From: Terriglobia bacterium
Lineage (GTDB): Bacteria > Acidobacteriota > Terriglobia > Terriglobales > Acidobacteriaceae
Reading direction: 5' to 3'
Length of the DNA stretch: 64,000 nt
Assembly: GCA_020073185.1 (NCBI GenBank)
Contig: JAIQFT010000016.1
Span: 20,831 to 84,830 of the forward strand
In this document: positions 1 through 7,237 of the stretch, one piece after another
How positions within the stretch are numbered: position 1 is the stretch's first letter
Layout: every line of letters starts with the position of its first letter
Program-made: the position numbers and the translations under genes
Notes under the pieces: model-generated
What the model was told of the DNA's origin: nothing
What the model saw: only the letters and a program-made list of their open reading frames with translations
Database searches by the model: none

Positions 1-24
1 CGCTCTGGGACTAAAATTCTGATC

Positions 25-222
25 ATGCAGCGGCCGCCGTCCATCCACGAAGTGCTTGCAGCGCTGGACTGGGTGCGGCGCGAAATGATGCACCGTGGCT
101 CACCCGACTTCATCCGCCAGCGCGAGCTCGAGGCGCGAGTGCGCCGGTTGGCCTCCCGACTGGCGCGCGGTCGTGGTTCTTCGCGCCGGGCGGTTGGTGT
201 GAAGCCGCGCGGCGTCCGGTAG
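25..222 (+). CDS. small basic hypothetical protein
   Basis: An open frame of 65 residues starts with ATG close to the window edge. The product is Arg-rich, with a helical N-terminal half (ALDWVRREMMHR) and a low-complexity Arg/Gly tail. I recognise no family. No Shine-Dalgarno sequence is evident, and the tail composition is what random GC-rich DNA gives, so this may not be a gene. The rest of the first 336 bases holds only an inverted stutter repeat. Confidence 0.22.
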   Translation: MQRPPSIHEVLAALDWVRREMMHRGSPDFIRQRELEARVRRLASRLARGRGSSRRAVGVKPRGVR

Positions 223-260
223 ACTCTAATTGCCGGGGCTGTGGATTCCCGGGCGGCATG

Positions 261-322
261 ATCGTCGTTCGTCGTTGACCCTTAGCGGTTCGCGCAACGA
301 CTAACGACAAACGACCAACGAC
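261..322. repeat. stuttering inverted repeat upstream of the aldehyde dehydrogenase
   Basis: A left arm GTCGTTCGTCGTTG (264-277) pairs with CAACGACTAACGAC (295-308), 13 of 14 bases complementary. The right side continues as variants of the phrase ACGAC/CAACGAC up to the Shine-Dalgarno site of the next gene. It is one of many such phrase repeats in the intergenic spaces of this window. Confidence 0.7.
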
Positions 323-336
323 ATTCAGGAGCGGAG

Positions 337-1914
337 ATGAAGCTGGCGAACTATGTCTGCGGGCAGTGGCAGCAAGGCGCGGGCAGCGGCGAGGCGCTGC
401 TGGACCCGGTCACCGGCGAAGAACTGGCGCGGGTTTCGTCCGAAAACATCGATGCCGGCGCGGTGCTCGAATTCGCGCGCCAGCACGGCGGCCCGGCGCT
501 GCGGGCGCTCTCCTACGCGCAACGCGCCGACCTGCTGGCCAAGGTTGCCGAGGTGCTGGCGGCCAATCGCGCGGAATACTTCCGCATCTCTGTGCAGAAC
601 TCCGGCGCCACCGAGGCGGACGCCTCCTTCGACGTGGACGGCGCAATCTACACCATGAAGCACTACGCCAAGGCCGGACGCGCGCTGGGGGACGGCACCA
701 TGCTCAAAGAAGGCGCCGTGGTCGCGCTCTCGAAAACGGGTGCCTTCGTCGGGCAGCACTTCCTCATGCCGCGCAAAGGCGCCGCCGTTTTCATCAACGC
801 CTTCAACTTTCCCGCCTGGGGGTTCTGCGAGAAGGCCGCGCCGGCGTGGCTTTCCGGCGTGCCCGTCGTGGTGAAGCCGGCCTCGGCCACGGCGTGGCTC
901 ACGCAACGCATGGTGGAAGATATCGTCAAGGCCAATGTTCTGCCCGAAGGCGCGCTCTCCATCCTATGCGGAGCGGCGCACGACCTCCCCGAGCACGTGC
1001 GCGAGGAAGATGTCATCTGCTTCACCGGCTCGGCGCAGACCGGCATGAAAATCCGCTCGCATCCTAACGTGCTCGCCCGCTCGGTGCGCGTCAACCTCGA
1101 GGCTGACAGCATCAACTCCACGATTCTCGGCCCCGACGGTGCGCCCGGTAGCGACGTGTTCGACTTGCTGGTGAAGGAGGTGGTGCGTGAGATGACCCTC
1201 AAAACCGGCCAGAAATGCACCGCGATCCGCCGCATACTGGTTCCGCGCGCGCAGTTGAAAGTCGTGGGCGATGCCATCGCCGCCAAGCTCGCCGCGGTGA
1301 AGGTCGGCAATCCGCGCAATCCGGAAGTGAAAATGGGTCCGGTGGTCAGCAAGTCGCAGCAGGCCGCGTGCCTGAAGGGAATCGCGCAATTGAAGAACGA
1401 ATGCACGGTGGTATTTGGCGGCGATGACAATTTCCAACCGATCGACGCCGATGCGCAGCGCGCCGCCTTCGTCCAACCCACGCTGCTCGCCTGCACCGAC
1501 GGGCTCAGTGCCGGCGCCGTGCACGATGTCGAGGTCTTTGGTCCGGCGGCTACGCTGGTGGCCTACGACTCTACCGGCGACTTGATTGCGATCGCCCGCC
1601 GCGGCCTCGGTTCCCTGGTCGGCTCCATCTTTTCTAATGATCCGCAATTCGTCGAGCAAACGGTACTCGGTATCGGCGATCTGCACGGGCGCATTATGGT
1701 GGTAGACGGTTCCGTCGGCGCCCAGCACACCGGGCATGGCAACGTCGTGCCCAGTTGTCTGCACGGCGGCCCCGGGCGTGCCGGCGGCGGTGAAGAGGCT
1801 GCCGGGTTGCGCGCCCTGCTGCTCTATCACCAGCGCATGGTGGTGCAGGGGCCGTCCGCCCTCGTCGCCAGCCTCGCGGCGCGCTGCACCGATGCCGCGT
1901 TGCTCTACACGTAA
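337..1914 (+). CDS. paaZ: PaaZ/BoxD-type CoA-semialdehyde dehydrogenase (single-domain)
   Basis: A 525-residue NAD(P)-dependent aldehyde dehydrogenase that resembles the N-terminal half of PaaZ and the stand-alone BoxD enzyme. Those oxidise 3,4-dehydroadipyl-CoA semialdehyde or ring-opened phenylacetyl-CoA products to the acid in aerobic aromatic CoA pathways. The catalytic Cys is at about residue 294 (KTGQKCTAIRR), the general-base Glu at about 255 (VNLEADSIN), and the segment INAFNFPAWGFCEKAAPA is typical of the family. E. coli PaaZ is 681 residues with a C-terminal MaoC hydratase; that domain is absent here, as in BoxD. The ATG follows AGGAGCGGAG. No other paa or box genes are in view, so the exact substrate is open. 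Confidence 0.85.
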   Translation: MKLANYVCGQWQQGAGSGEALLDPVTGEELARVSSENIDAGAVLEFARQHGGPALRALSYAQRADLLAKVAEVLAANRAEYFRISVQNSGATEADASFDVDGAIYTMKHYAKAGRALGDGTMLKEGAVVALSKTGAFVGQHFLMPRKGAAVFINAFNFPAWGFCEKAAPAWLSGVPVVVKPASATAWLTQRMVEDIVKANVLPEGALSILCGAAHDLPEHVREEDVICFTGSAQTGMKIRSHPNVLARSVRVNLEADSINSTILGPDGAPGSDVFDLLVKEVVREMTLKTGQKCTAIRRILVPRAQLKVVGDAIAAKLAAVKVGNPRNPEVKMGPVVSKSQQAACLKGIAQLKNECTVVFGGDDNFQPIDADAQRAAFVQPTLLACTDGLSAGAVHDVEVFGPAATLVAYDSTGDLIAIARRGLGSLVGSIFSNDPQFVEQTVLGIGDLHGRIMVVDGSVGAQHTGHGNVVPSCLHGGPGRAGGGEEAAGLRALLLYHQRMVVQGPSALVASLAARCTDAALLYT

Positions 1915-1996
1915 ACCGCCAAGGTGCGTTACAGAACGCCGATTCAGCTCAACGCCAACCCTCCTCGCCGCATCGTAAATAAGGGAGGTGAGTAGC

Positions 1997-2560
1997 ATGC
2001 GGAAAGTGTGCCTGATTTTCACTTTCGTTTTCTTTGCCGCCACCTTGTCTGCCCAAACCACCGCGCTGCCGCAGGAGCGCGAGAAGCTCGGCGGCGCCGA
2101 ACCGACGCAGCGCATTACCCGCGAGGTCCTGCACGAGCTGCTGATGCTGCCTTACTACAGCGTCTGGGATAACCTCGCGTTTCAGGTGAACGGGTACACG
2201 GTCAAGCTCTCCGGCCAGGTAACGAATCCATCCACCAAGTCCGACGCGGAGTCCGCGGTGAAGCACATCGAGGGCGTGGACAAGGTGGTCAACGACATCG
2301 AGGTGCTGCCGACATCGCCGGCGGACGACCGCATCCGGCGCGCGGAGTACCACGCCATCTACGGCTTCGACGGGCTGAGCAAGTATTCCTGGGGCGCGGT
2401 GCCTTCCATCCACATCATCGTGAAGAACGGTCACGTGACGCTGGTCGGGGTGGTGAACAACCCGGCCGACAAGCAGATGGCGGAAATGCAGGCTAAGAGC
2501 GTGCCGGGCACGTTCGCGGTTACCAACAACCTGCAAGTGGAGAGCCGGGGCAAGAAGTAG
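1997..2560 (+). CDS. secreted BON-domain protein
   Basis: A 187-residue protein with an N-terminal signal peptide (MRKVCLIFTFVFFAATLSAQ) and two BON-like repeats. The first contains VNGYTVKLSGQV...EGVDKVVNDIEVL and the second VKNGHVTLVGVVNN...VPGTFAVTNNLQV. BON domains are small alpha/beta modules found in OsmY-like periplasmic proteins and thought to bind lipid surfaces. The ATG at 1997 is preferred because GGAGGTG lies 8-13 bases upstream; the in-frame GTG at 1988 overlaps that site. It stands alone, 82 bases after the aldehyde dehydrogenase, and is likely periplasmic or membrane-associated. Confidence 0.8.
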   Translation: MRKVCLIFTFVFFAATLSAQTTALPQEREKLGGAEPTQRITREVLHELLMLPYYSVWDNLAFQVNGYTVKLSGQVTNPSTKSDAESAVKHIEGVDKVVNDIEVLPTSPADDRIRRAEYHAIYGFDGLSKYSWGAVPSIHIIVKNGHVTLVGVVNNPADKQMAEMQAKSVPGTFAVTNNLQVESRGKK

Positions 2561-2571
2561 TCTGCATGAAG

Positions 2572-2690
2572 GGGTGGCGCAGGCCTTCAGGCCGGCGGTT
2601 TCTGTGAGGCAAAAAAGCAAGCGGACTTTAGCCCCTGCGGTGCATCCGGCGAAAGTCCCTCAGCGGCTGAAGCCCTGCTCCACCCAGGAG
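2572..2690. repeat. dispersed intergenic palindromic repeat (GGGTGGCGCAGGC / GCCCTGCTCCACCC type)
   Basis: The stretch between the BON gene and panE starts with GGGTGGCGCAGGCCTTCAGG and ends with CTGAAGCCCTGCTCCACCC, which is close to its reverse complement. Related half-elements occur at 45068-45097 and 51679-51700. Such elements are usual intergenic filler in this kind of genome and could act as transcription terminators. Confidence 0.6.
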
Positions 2691-2693
2691 TGC

Positions 2694-3635
2694 TCAATGG
2701 CCGGAGCGGGCCCGTGCCTCTTGCGGCAACAGGCTGGCGTAGATGAACTGGGTGGCAGGGCTGGGCACGCCGCCAGCCATGCCGAAGCGGACTACGCTGC
2801 CGATGATGGCCTCCAATTCGGACGGACGCCCGTCCGCGACGTCGCGCTGCATGGAGGCGGTACCTTCCTTGGGCATGGTGTCGATAAACGCCATGGTGCG
2901 CGTGACGATGTCGTCGGCGAGGCGCACGCCACGCCGGCGCGCGACCGCCGCCACTTCCTCCATTACTTGCTGCAGTAGCGCGCGCGTAGGCGGCGACTGA
3001 CGCACTTCGCCTACGTTAGCGCGTGACACAGCGCCGACCCCGCTTACCGCGGTGATGAACAGCAGTTTTTCCCACAATGCCGACTGGATGTCCGGCACCG
3101 CCTTCACGTTGACACCGGCGGCGCGAAACGCTTCCAGCAGCGCGCGGGCGTTGCCTGCCAGTTCCGAACCGTCGAGTTCCCCGAGCACGACGATCGGCTC
3201 CATGCCGCCGATCTTGATCACCCCCGGGGCGGCGATGGAGGCGATGATGCGGCACAATCCGCCCAACACGTGCTCGCGACCGAGCACCTGCACCAGGTCG
3301 TCGACGGCTTCCACGCCATTCTGCAGGGGCACGACACGCGTGTTCGGTTTCACCAGCGGGCGCATCGCTTTGGCCGCAGCGGGCACCTGCCAGGCTTTGA
3401 CGCCGACGAGGACGATGTCCACCGGTCCAATGTCGGCGGGATTGTCGCTGGCCGCGGCAGGAGTGATGGTGAACTCTTCCTTCGGCGTTTGTATGCGCAG
3501 GCCCTTTTCGCGAATGGCCTGCAGATGTGCGCCACGCGCAATCAGCGATACGGGATTGCCTGCGCGCGCGAGCACGGCGCCGAAGTATCCTCCGACTCCG
3601 CCGACACCATAGACAGCGACTTTCAATTCGCTCAT
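2694..3635 (-). CDS. panE: 2-dehydropantoate 2-reductase (ketopantoate reductase)
   Basis: A 313-residue NADPH-dependent enzyme that reduces ketopantoate to pantoate for coenzyme A synthesis in the cytosol. The Rossmann motif is at the very N-terminus (VYGVGGVGGYFG, about residues 8-19), followed by VGVKAWQ and PLQNGVEA. The helical C-terminal domain contains the conserved ALWEKLLF, whose Lys is the expected catalytic base. Length matches the family. Its ATG overlaps the TGA of an arsA-like remnant (ATGA, 3632-3635), so it was probably translationally coupled to an ArsA-like gene before the R-M island split the two. Confidence 0.9.
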   Translation of the reverse strand: MSELKVAVYGVGGVGGYFGAVLARAGNPVSLIARGAHLQAIREKGLRIQTPKEEFTITPAAASDNPADIGPVDIVLVGVKAWQVPAAAKAMRPLVKPNTRVVPLQNGVEAVDDLVQVLGREHVLGGLCRIIASIAAPGVIKIGGMEPIVVLGELDGSELAGNARALLEAFRAAGVNVKAVPDIQSALWEKLLFITAVSGVGAVSRANVGEVRQSPPTRALLQQVMEEVAAVARRRGVRLADDIVTRTMAFIDTMPKEGTASMQRDVADGRPSELEAIIGSVVRFGMAGGVPSPATQFIYASLLPQEARARSGH

Positions 3636-3796
3636 TGGCTCATCCCGGCGACCGGTTGTGGGAAGGCTAAGTCCGCCATCGTCATCTTTAACGTCACTGT
3701 GCTGCGGACCTCATTATCAAACAAAGGGACGATGGCGCGCACGCACATTGTCGAAGGGCGAGCGAGGTTGGCGTTAGTAGTGCAATCAGTTTTCAT
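3632..3796 (-). pseudogene. remnant of the 3' end of an arsA-like gene
   Basis: A 54-codon open frame (ATG at 3796, stop TGA overlapping the panE start). Its last ~37 codons read VRAIVPLFDNEVRST...ADLAFPQPVAGMSQ, which mirrors the C-terminus of the intact ArsA-like ATPase at 6230-7234 (VRAVLPLFDNEVRGT...ADFAFPQPVAAGMSK). Roughly three quarters of the bases match over about 120 bases, with a small deletion. The first 17 codons are unrelated, and the ATG is the end of the 315-bp repeat. I read it as a displaced or duplicated gene end left by insertion of the R-M island. Whether it is translated is unknown. Confidence 0.8.
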
Positions 3797-4108
3797 ATAC
3801 CCCCCTGGGGTGTGTGAGTAGTGGAATCAATTACTTAGCCACGGTATACCGTCGAAAACTCACGGTAACCGTGGGGAAGGAGTGGTCAGTGGCTGGTGGC
3901 CAGTGGCGAGTGCATGTGGGAGCGACCGGCGGAGTAAGGCGCGCCATCGAAGAGTCGGCCATAATGGTCCCTATTCTGAGCTTAGCAAACTTGAGGGGTA
4001 AACCCGCCACATATGGCGGCGATATTTCTCCAGCATTTTCAACAGCGTGCGGGGAAACTTCGGGTTTTGGGGGGTTGACAAGATAGCAGCCCGGATAGGC
4101 TGCGGGCT
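3794..4108. repeat. 315-bp dispersed repeat, copy 1 (head of R-M island 1)
   Basis: This segment aligns along its whole length with 60408-60721, same orientation. Shared blocks include TGTGTGAGTAGTGGAATCAA, ACGGTATACCGTCGAAAACT, AGTGGCTGGTGGCCAGTG, TAAACCCGCCACATA and GGTTTTGGGGGGTTGACAAG, with mismatches and short indels between. It contains CCGCCA-CATA-TGGCGG, a perfect inverted repeat in this copy. No open frame with protein-like composition is present on either strand. Both copies are followed by a DNA methyltransferase gene on the plus strand. Confidence 0.9.
3841..3873. promoter_or_regulatory. paired operator-like palindromes in repeat copy 1
   Basis: ACGGTATACCGT (3841-3852) is a perfect 12-bp palindrome. 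CACGGTAACCGTG (3861-3873) has perfect 6-bp arms around one base. The centres are about 20.5 bp apart, two helical turns. Both are kept in the second repeat copy. The geometry suggests two dimers of one regulator side by side; no regulator is assigned. Confidence 0.5.
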
Positions 4109-4215
4109 GATGCTGGGTGCGGAAGAATTCGCATTCCCGCCCTTCGGTATTGGGAAAATTCTCATTCCTGCAAATCGCACAAAGCGGACCGCTTTCCTCG
4201 CGCTTCCTTCTGGCG

Positions 4216-4237
4216 TACATACGATGTATATATGTAG
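4216..4237. promoter_or_regulatory. candidate controller-protein site upstream of the methylase
   Basis: TACATA and TATGTA form the ends of a 21-bp imperfect palindrome (4216-4236) that lies 7 bases before the methylase ATG. The overlapping block TGTATATATGTAG matches TGTATATCTACAG upstream of the XRE gene (6098-6110) at 10 of 13 positions. A shared motif at both promoters is what a C protein operator (C-box) would look like. Confidence 0.4.
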
Positions 4238-4243
4238 CAGCCA

Positions 4244-5161
4244 ATGCGTTTCGAGACTCCACATCCGATTCCGTATCAGGGCAGCAAGCGGCTGCTGGCG
4301 CCCGCAATTCTCTCGTTCGTTCCCCCACAGCGGTTCCGACGATTGGTGGAGCCGTTTGCAGGGTCAGCGGCAATCACACTCGCGGCAGCACAGAAGAATC
4401 TTTTCCGCGAATATGTGATCGCAGACATTCTCAAGCCGCTCACTGATATCTGGCGCGCAATCCTGAACGAACCATCAAGGTTGAGCGCAGCATACCGGGA
4501 ACTGTGGGAATCGCAATTGCGCGGCGACCCGATAGACCGGTTCAATGCCATTCGCAACCAATTCAATTGCGACCACGACCCGGCAAAGTTGCTCTTCCTT
4601 CTGGCACGATGCGTCAAGAACGCCGTGCGGTTCAGCACCGCAGGCCAGTTCAATCAGTCAGCGGACAAGCGTCGGCGCGGAACCCACCCGGACACGATGG
4701 GCAAAGAGATTGAGGGTGCTCACAGGGTCCTTAGTGGCCGCTGCGAAGTTGTGTGTGGAGACTTCCGCTCTGTTTTGAGCAGCGCAACTGACACCGACCT
4801 GATCTACATGGACCCACCGTACCAAGGTACGAGTGAAGGCAGGGACAGGCGCTACATAAACGGCGTGGCGCGGAGTTCAATGGTCAAGCAGCTCGAAGAC
4901 CTGACCGCACGTCGAATTGAATATCTGCTGAGCTACGACGGCCACTGTGGTGGCAAGACCTACGGCGAAGCGCTTCCAGCACACCTGAATGCGCATCGTG
5001 TCCTGTTGGAGGTCGGTCGTTCGAGTCAGGCAACGTTGAATGGGAAGGAGGATGTGACCGTCGAGTCGGTCTACTTGTCGCCGGGACTCGCAGACCAGTC
5101 GCACCCGACTCGTCCAGTGCCGCTGAAGCAGTTCGGTGCGCAAGCGGCTTTATTTTCCTGA
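4244..5161 (+). CDS. Dam-family (D12 class) N6-adenine DNA methyltransferase
   Basis: A 305-residue class-alpha adenine methylase. The order is motif X (PIPYQGSKRLL, about residues 8-18), motif I with the SAM loop (VEPFAGSAAITLA, about 36-48) and catalytic motif IV (DLIYMDPPYQG, about residue 187). This order and length match Dam, M.DpnII and M.EcoRV. It would protect host DNA by methylating adenine; the exact target is not readable from sequence. It converges on the HNH nuclease gene with a 12-base overlap, the usual plan of a type II R-M pair. No strong Shine-Dalgarno precedes the ATG. The base composition is less GC-rich than the flanking chromosome, consistent with transfer. Confidence 0.88.
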   Translation: MRFETPHPIPYQGSKRLLAPAILSFVPPQRFRRLVEPFAGSAAITLAAAQKNLFREYVIADILKPLTDIWRAILNEPSRLSAAYRELWESQLRGDPIDRFNAIRNQFNCDHDPAKLLFLLARCVKNAVRFSTAGQFNQSADKRRRGTHPDTMGKEIEGAHRVLSGRCEVVCGDFRSVLSSATDTDLIYMDPPYQGTSEGRDRRYINGVARSSMVKQLEDLTARRIEYLLSYDGHCGGKTYGEALPAHLNAHRVLLEVGRSSQATLNGKEDVTVESVYLSPGLADQSHPTRPVPLKQFGAQAALFS

Positions 5162-5845
5162 CCTGACAAGTTCCTTGATTGCGGTTGGGAGGTCTCTACC
5201 CTCACGCTTGCACTTTTCGCGGATAGTGTCAAAAGCCTTCGCGTCGTCACCTTCCCAGACCAAGTCGATTCTGCGTATCTCCTCAAGCGCAACGTGTGTG
5301 TGCATCTGCGGATTTGCCCAGTAACAGCTTTGGCATTTCGCAATACTCTTGAGCTGCGCAAAGTTGGCGCAGTGCTCGCAAATCCATGACTTTCGCCGAT
5401 TGCACGAGCCGCAAAGGACCATGTAGGAATCAGGCTTGTCTTTCAGCGACTCGCCAGCAACTTGGAATGGAACGCGATGGTCTACCTGGAGATCGTGCTT
5501 GGCGGCGCAGAGTTGGCACTTGTGACCAGCAACCGCGATGATTTCCTCCCGGTTCCGCTTCGGCAGCGCGATGCGACCGGCCCTGGAATCGCATACGCTC
5601 TGCTTGAGGTCGAAAGAATATGCGGCGATGGACTTGCCAGACGAACTCTTCACCCGCTTCGTAATGATGGGAAAGCCGAGATCGAGCGCATCCATTCGTG
5701 CGCGGGGTGGGTGGTCGTACCCGATGTCCTTGAGTTCCTCCGTCGTGATGCTTCCGTTCTTGGCGATGCGATCAAGCACGAGCCGCGCTCGCTTGTTCGT
5801 CACGCCTTTAATGCGCTTAAGAAACTCTGATGGAACTTTTCCCAC
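5150..5845 (-). CDS. HNH endonuclease, likely the partner type II restriction enzyme
   Basis: A 231-residue protein with a GTG start. Residues ~15-75 look like a winged helix (RARLVLDRIAKNGSITTEEL), plausibly for DNA recognition. The centre carries an HNH core with a Cys4 zinc site: CQLCAAKHDLQVDHRVPF, then SYMVLCGSCNRRKS. A second zinc pair follows (CEHC...CQSC). The DH of VDHRVPF and the N of CNRRK are the expected catalytic residues. Its start overlaps the end of the XRE gene by 29 bases, so the two form a C-R operon converging on the methylase. I do not recognise a named restriction enzyme. A homing or solo nuclease is possible, but the context favours restriction. Confidence 0.75.
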   Translation of the reverse strand: MGKVPSEFLKRIKGVTNKRARLVLDRIAKNGSITTEELKDIGYDHPPRARMDALDLGFPIITKRVKSSSGKSIAAYSFDLKQSVCDSRAGRIALPKRNREEIIAVAGHKCQLCAAKHDLQVDHRVPFQVAGESLKDKPDSYMVLCGSCNRRKSWICEHCANFAQLKSIAKCQSCYWANPQMHTHVALEEIRRIDLVWEGDDAKAFDTIREKCKREGRDLPTAIKELVRSGK

Positions 5846-6089
5846 GGTGGCCGCGGCTTTCGGAAATGAGTTCTGCCGGTGACGTGCGCAGAGCGATTGC
5901 GAGATCGTTCAAGGTTTCGAGCGTCACATTGCGCTCTCCCCGCTCAATCGCACCGACGTAGGTCCTGTGCAACCCGCACCTCTCGGCCATGACTTCCTGC
6001 GACCAGCCCCGCGCACGCCTCAGCGCACGCAGATTATGAGCTAGGATGGCATTCGGATGCGGTTGCGGCATCGGTGCAAGTCTGTTCAA
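5817..6089 (-). CDS. XRE-family controller protein (C protein-like)
   Basis: A small helix-turn-helix protein of 90 residues from TTG (6089) or 84 from ATG (6071). The cro/C1-type HTH spans about residues 16-70 (LRALRRARGWSQEVMAERCG, then HRTYVGAIERGERNVTLETL). Size and position, first gene of an operon overlapping the restriction gene, match C proteins. Those activate their own C-R promoter after the methylase has had time to act. The lack of a Shine-Dalgarno at either start would fit leaderless translation, which is common for C genes. A matching palindrome sits just upstream. Confidence 0.8.
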   Translation of the reverse strand: MNRLAPMPQPHPNAILAHNLRALRRARGWSQEVMAERCGLHRTYVGAIERGERNVTLETLNDLAIALRTSPAELISESRGHRGKSSIRVS

Positions 6090-6096
6090 ATGATGA

Positions 6097-6110
6097 CTGT
6101 ATATCTACAG
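6097..6110. promoter_or_regulatory. candidate C-box upstream of the XRE gene
   Basis: CTGTATATCTACAG has perfect 5-bp arms CTGTA/TACAG around TATC. It lies 8 bases upstream of the TTG start and 26 upstream of the ATG start, on the minus strand. Its core resembles the site upstream of the methylase (4225-4237). The AT-rich core read on the minus strand (TATACA) could also serve as the -10 box. Confidence 0.4.
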
Positions 6111-6182
6111 ACTAGATGTAGCAGGTATCACGGATGGAACTGGCGGGTGGCGCCCGTCCCCTTCGCTACCAAAATGTGGGAA

Positions 6183-6209
6183 CCCACCCTCCGCGATTCG
6201 AAGGGTGGG
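6183..6209. terminator. hairpin after the ArsA-like operon
   Basis: CCCACCCT (6183-6190) and AGGGTGGG (6202-6209) form a perfect 8-bp stem around an 11-base loop, 20 bases downstream of the stop of the minus-strand arsA-like gene. No T-run follows, so it may be an mRNA-end stabiliser or a dispersed repeat rather than an intrinsic terminator. Confidence 0.4.
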
Positions 6210-6229
6210 ATCAAGGACGACTAATTCGC

Positions 6230-7234
6230 TTACTTGCTCATTCCGGCCGCGACCGGTTGCGGGAAGGCGAAGTCTGCCACCATCCTCAACGCCGCGGTGC
6301 CGCGGACTTCGTTATCGAACAGCGGCAGGACGGCGCGCACGTTGTCGAAGTCGCGCCAGATTTCCGCCATGTAGTTGTCCTGCATGGCCACGCGGTTGCG
6401 CACGAACTCGGGCGAGTCGGAGCGCACCTGGGCCTTGTCGATCAGCATGTTGACGATGACGCCGCCGACGGGAATGCCGAAATCGTGGAACCAGTTGATG
6501 AAGCGCTTGATCACCGCGATGGGCAGCGCCTCCGGCAAGGTCACGAAGAAGAACGCGGTGAGCGCTGGGTCGGTAAGCAGGTCGCGGGCGTGCGCGATGC
6601 GCTCGCGGAAGCTGAGCAGGTAATCCATCAGCGGGTCGGCTTCCTTCTTTTTGGTGAAAGAGAACAGGTCGCGCAGCGACTGCGCTTCCTCGCGCGACTT
6701 CACCATCTTGTTCACCCACAGCGAATACACCTTGCTCATGCCGAGCAGGCGGCGGGCGTTAGCGGTGGGCGCGGTATCGAAGACGTAGGCGTCGTACTCG
6801 TTCTTGAACATCAGGTCCACCATGTTCTCGAACATCGCCGACTCCTCGAAGGCCGGATTCATGGTGGCGCTCTCCACGAACATGTCGGCCTGGGTGGAAA
6901 TCTCGGCGAACTTCAGGAACCAGCGGATCTTGGTCTTGATGTCCTGCTTGGAGCGCTCGATGGTTTCCTTGGTGTCAATCTCGTAGGCCCAGAGGTTGGG
7001 AACGTTGTTCACCGGAGTGGCCTTGCCGTAGACGTCCTGGTCGAGCAGGCCGCTGAGCGAGTGCACCGGGTTGGTGGAGGCGAGCATGACGCGCTTGCCC
7101 TGCGACGCCAGATGAAGCGCCGTCACGCCGGCCATGACGGTCTTGCCCACGCCGCCCTTGCCGCCGAAGAAGGAGAACTTCAACTGCGGGTGGTCGGTCA
7201 TGTAATCGGTGAGTGAGTGATTAATCCCCGGCAT
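6230..7234 (-). CDS. ArsA/Get3-like ATPase, first paralogue, with Asn in place of the switch-I Asp
   Basis: A 334-residue member of the ArsA/TRC40 ATPase family. The deviant Walker A loop is intact (GGKGGVGKT, residues 24-32) and switch II is canonical (VFDTAPT, Asp about 153). Switch I reads STNPVHSLS: Asn55 stands where the family has Asp (STDPAH). In yeast Get3 the equivalent D57N change traps ATP without hydrolysis. There is no CxxC zinc pair. The gene starts 3 bases after the second ATPase gene ends, with GGGAGG inside that gene, so the two are co-translated. Substrate is unknown: no arsB or ars regulator is nearby, which argues against arsenite export. Its 3' end is duplicated at 3632-3756. 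Confidence 0.85.
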   Translation of the reverse strand: MPGINHSLTDYMTDHPQLKFSFFGGKGGVGKTVMAGVTALHLASQGKRVMLASTNPVHSLSGLLDQDVYGKATPVNNVPNLWAYEIDTKETIERSKQDIKTKIRWFLKFAEISTQADMFVESATMNPAFEESAMFENMVDLMFKNEYDAYVFDTAPTANARRLLGMSKVYSLWVNKMVKSREEAQSLRDLFSFTKKKEADPLMDYLLSFRERIAHARDLLTDPALTAFFFVTLPEALPIAVIKRFINWFHDFGIPVGGVIVNMLIDKAQVRSDSPEFVRNRVAMQDNYMAEIWRDFDNVRAVLPLFDNEVRGTAALRMVADFAFPQPVAAGMSK

Positions 7235-7237
7235 GGC

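Noticed and set aside
3794..4108. Repeat copy 1 as an insertion sequence with terminal inverted repeats
   Set aside because: No transposase frame and no matching inverted ends or target duplications could be seen at either copy; a non-autonomous element remains possible.
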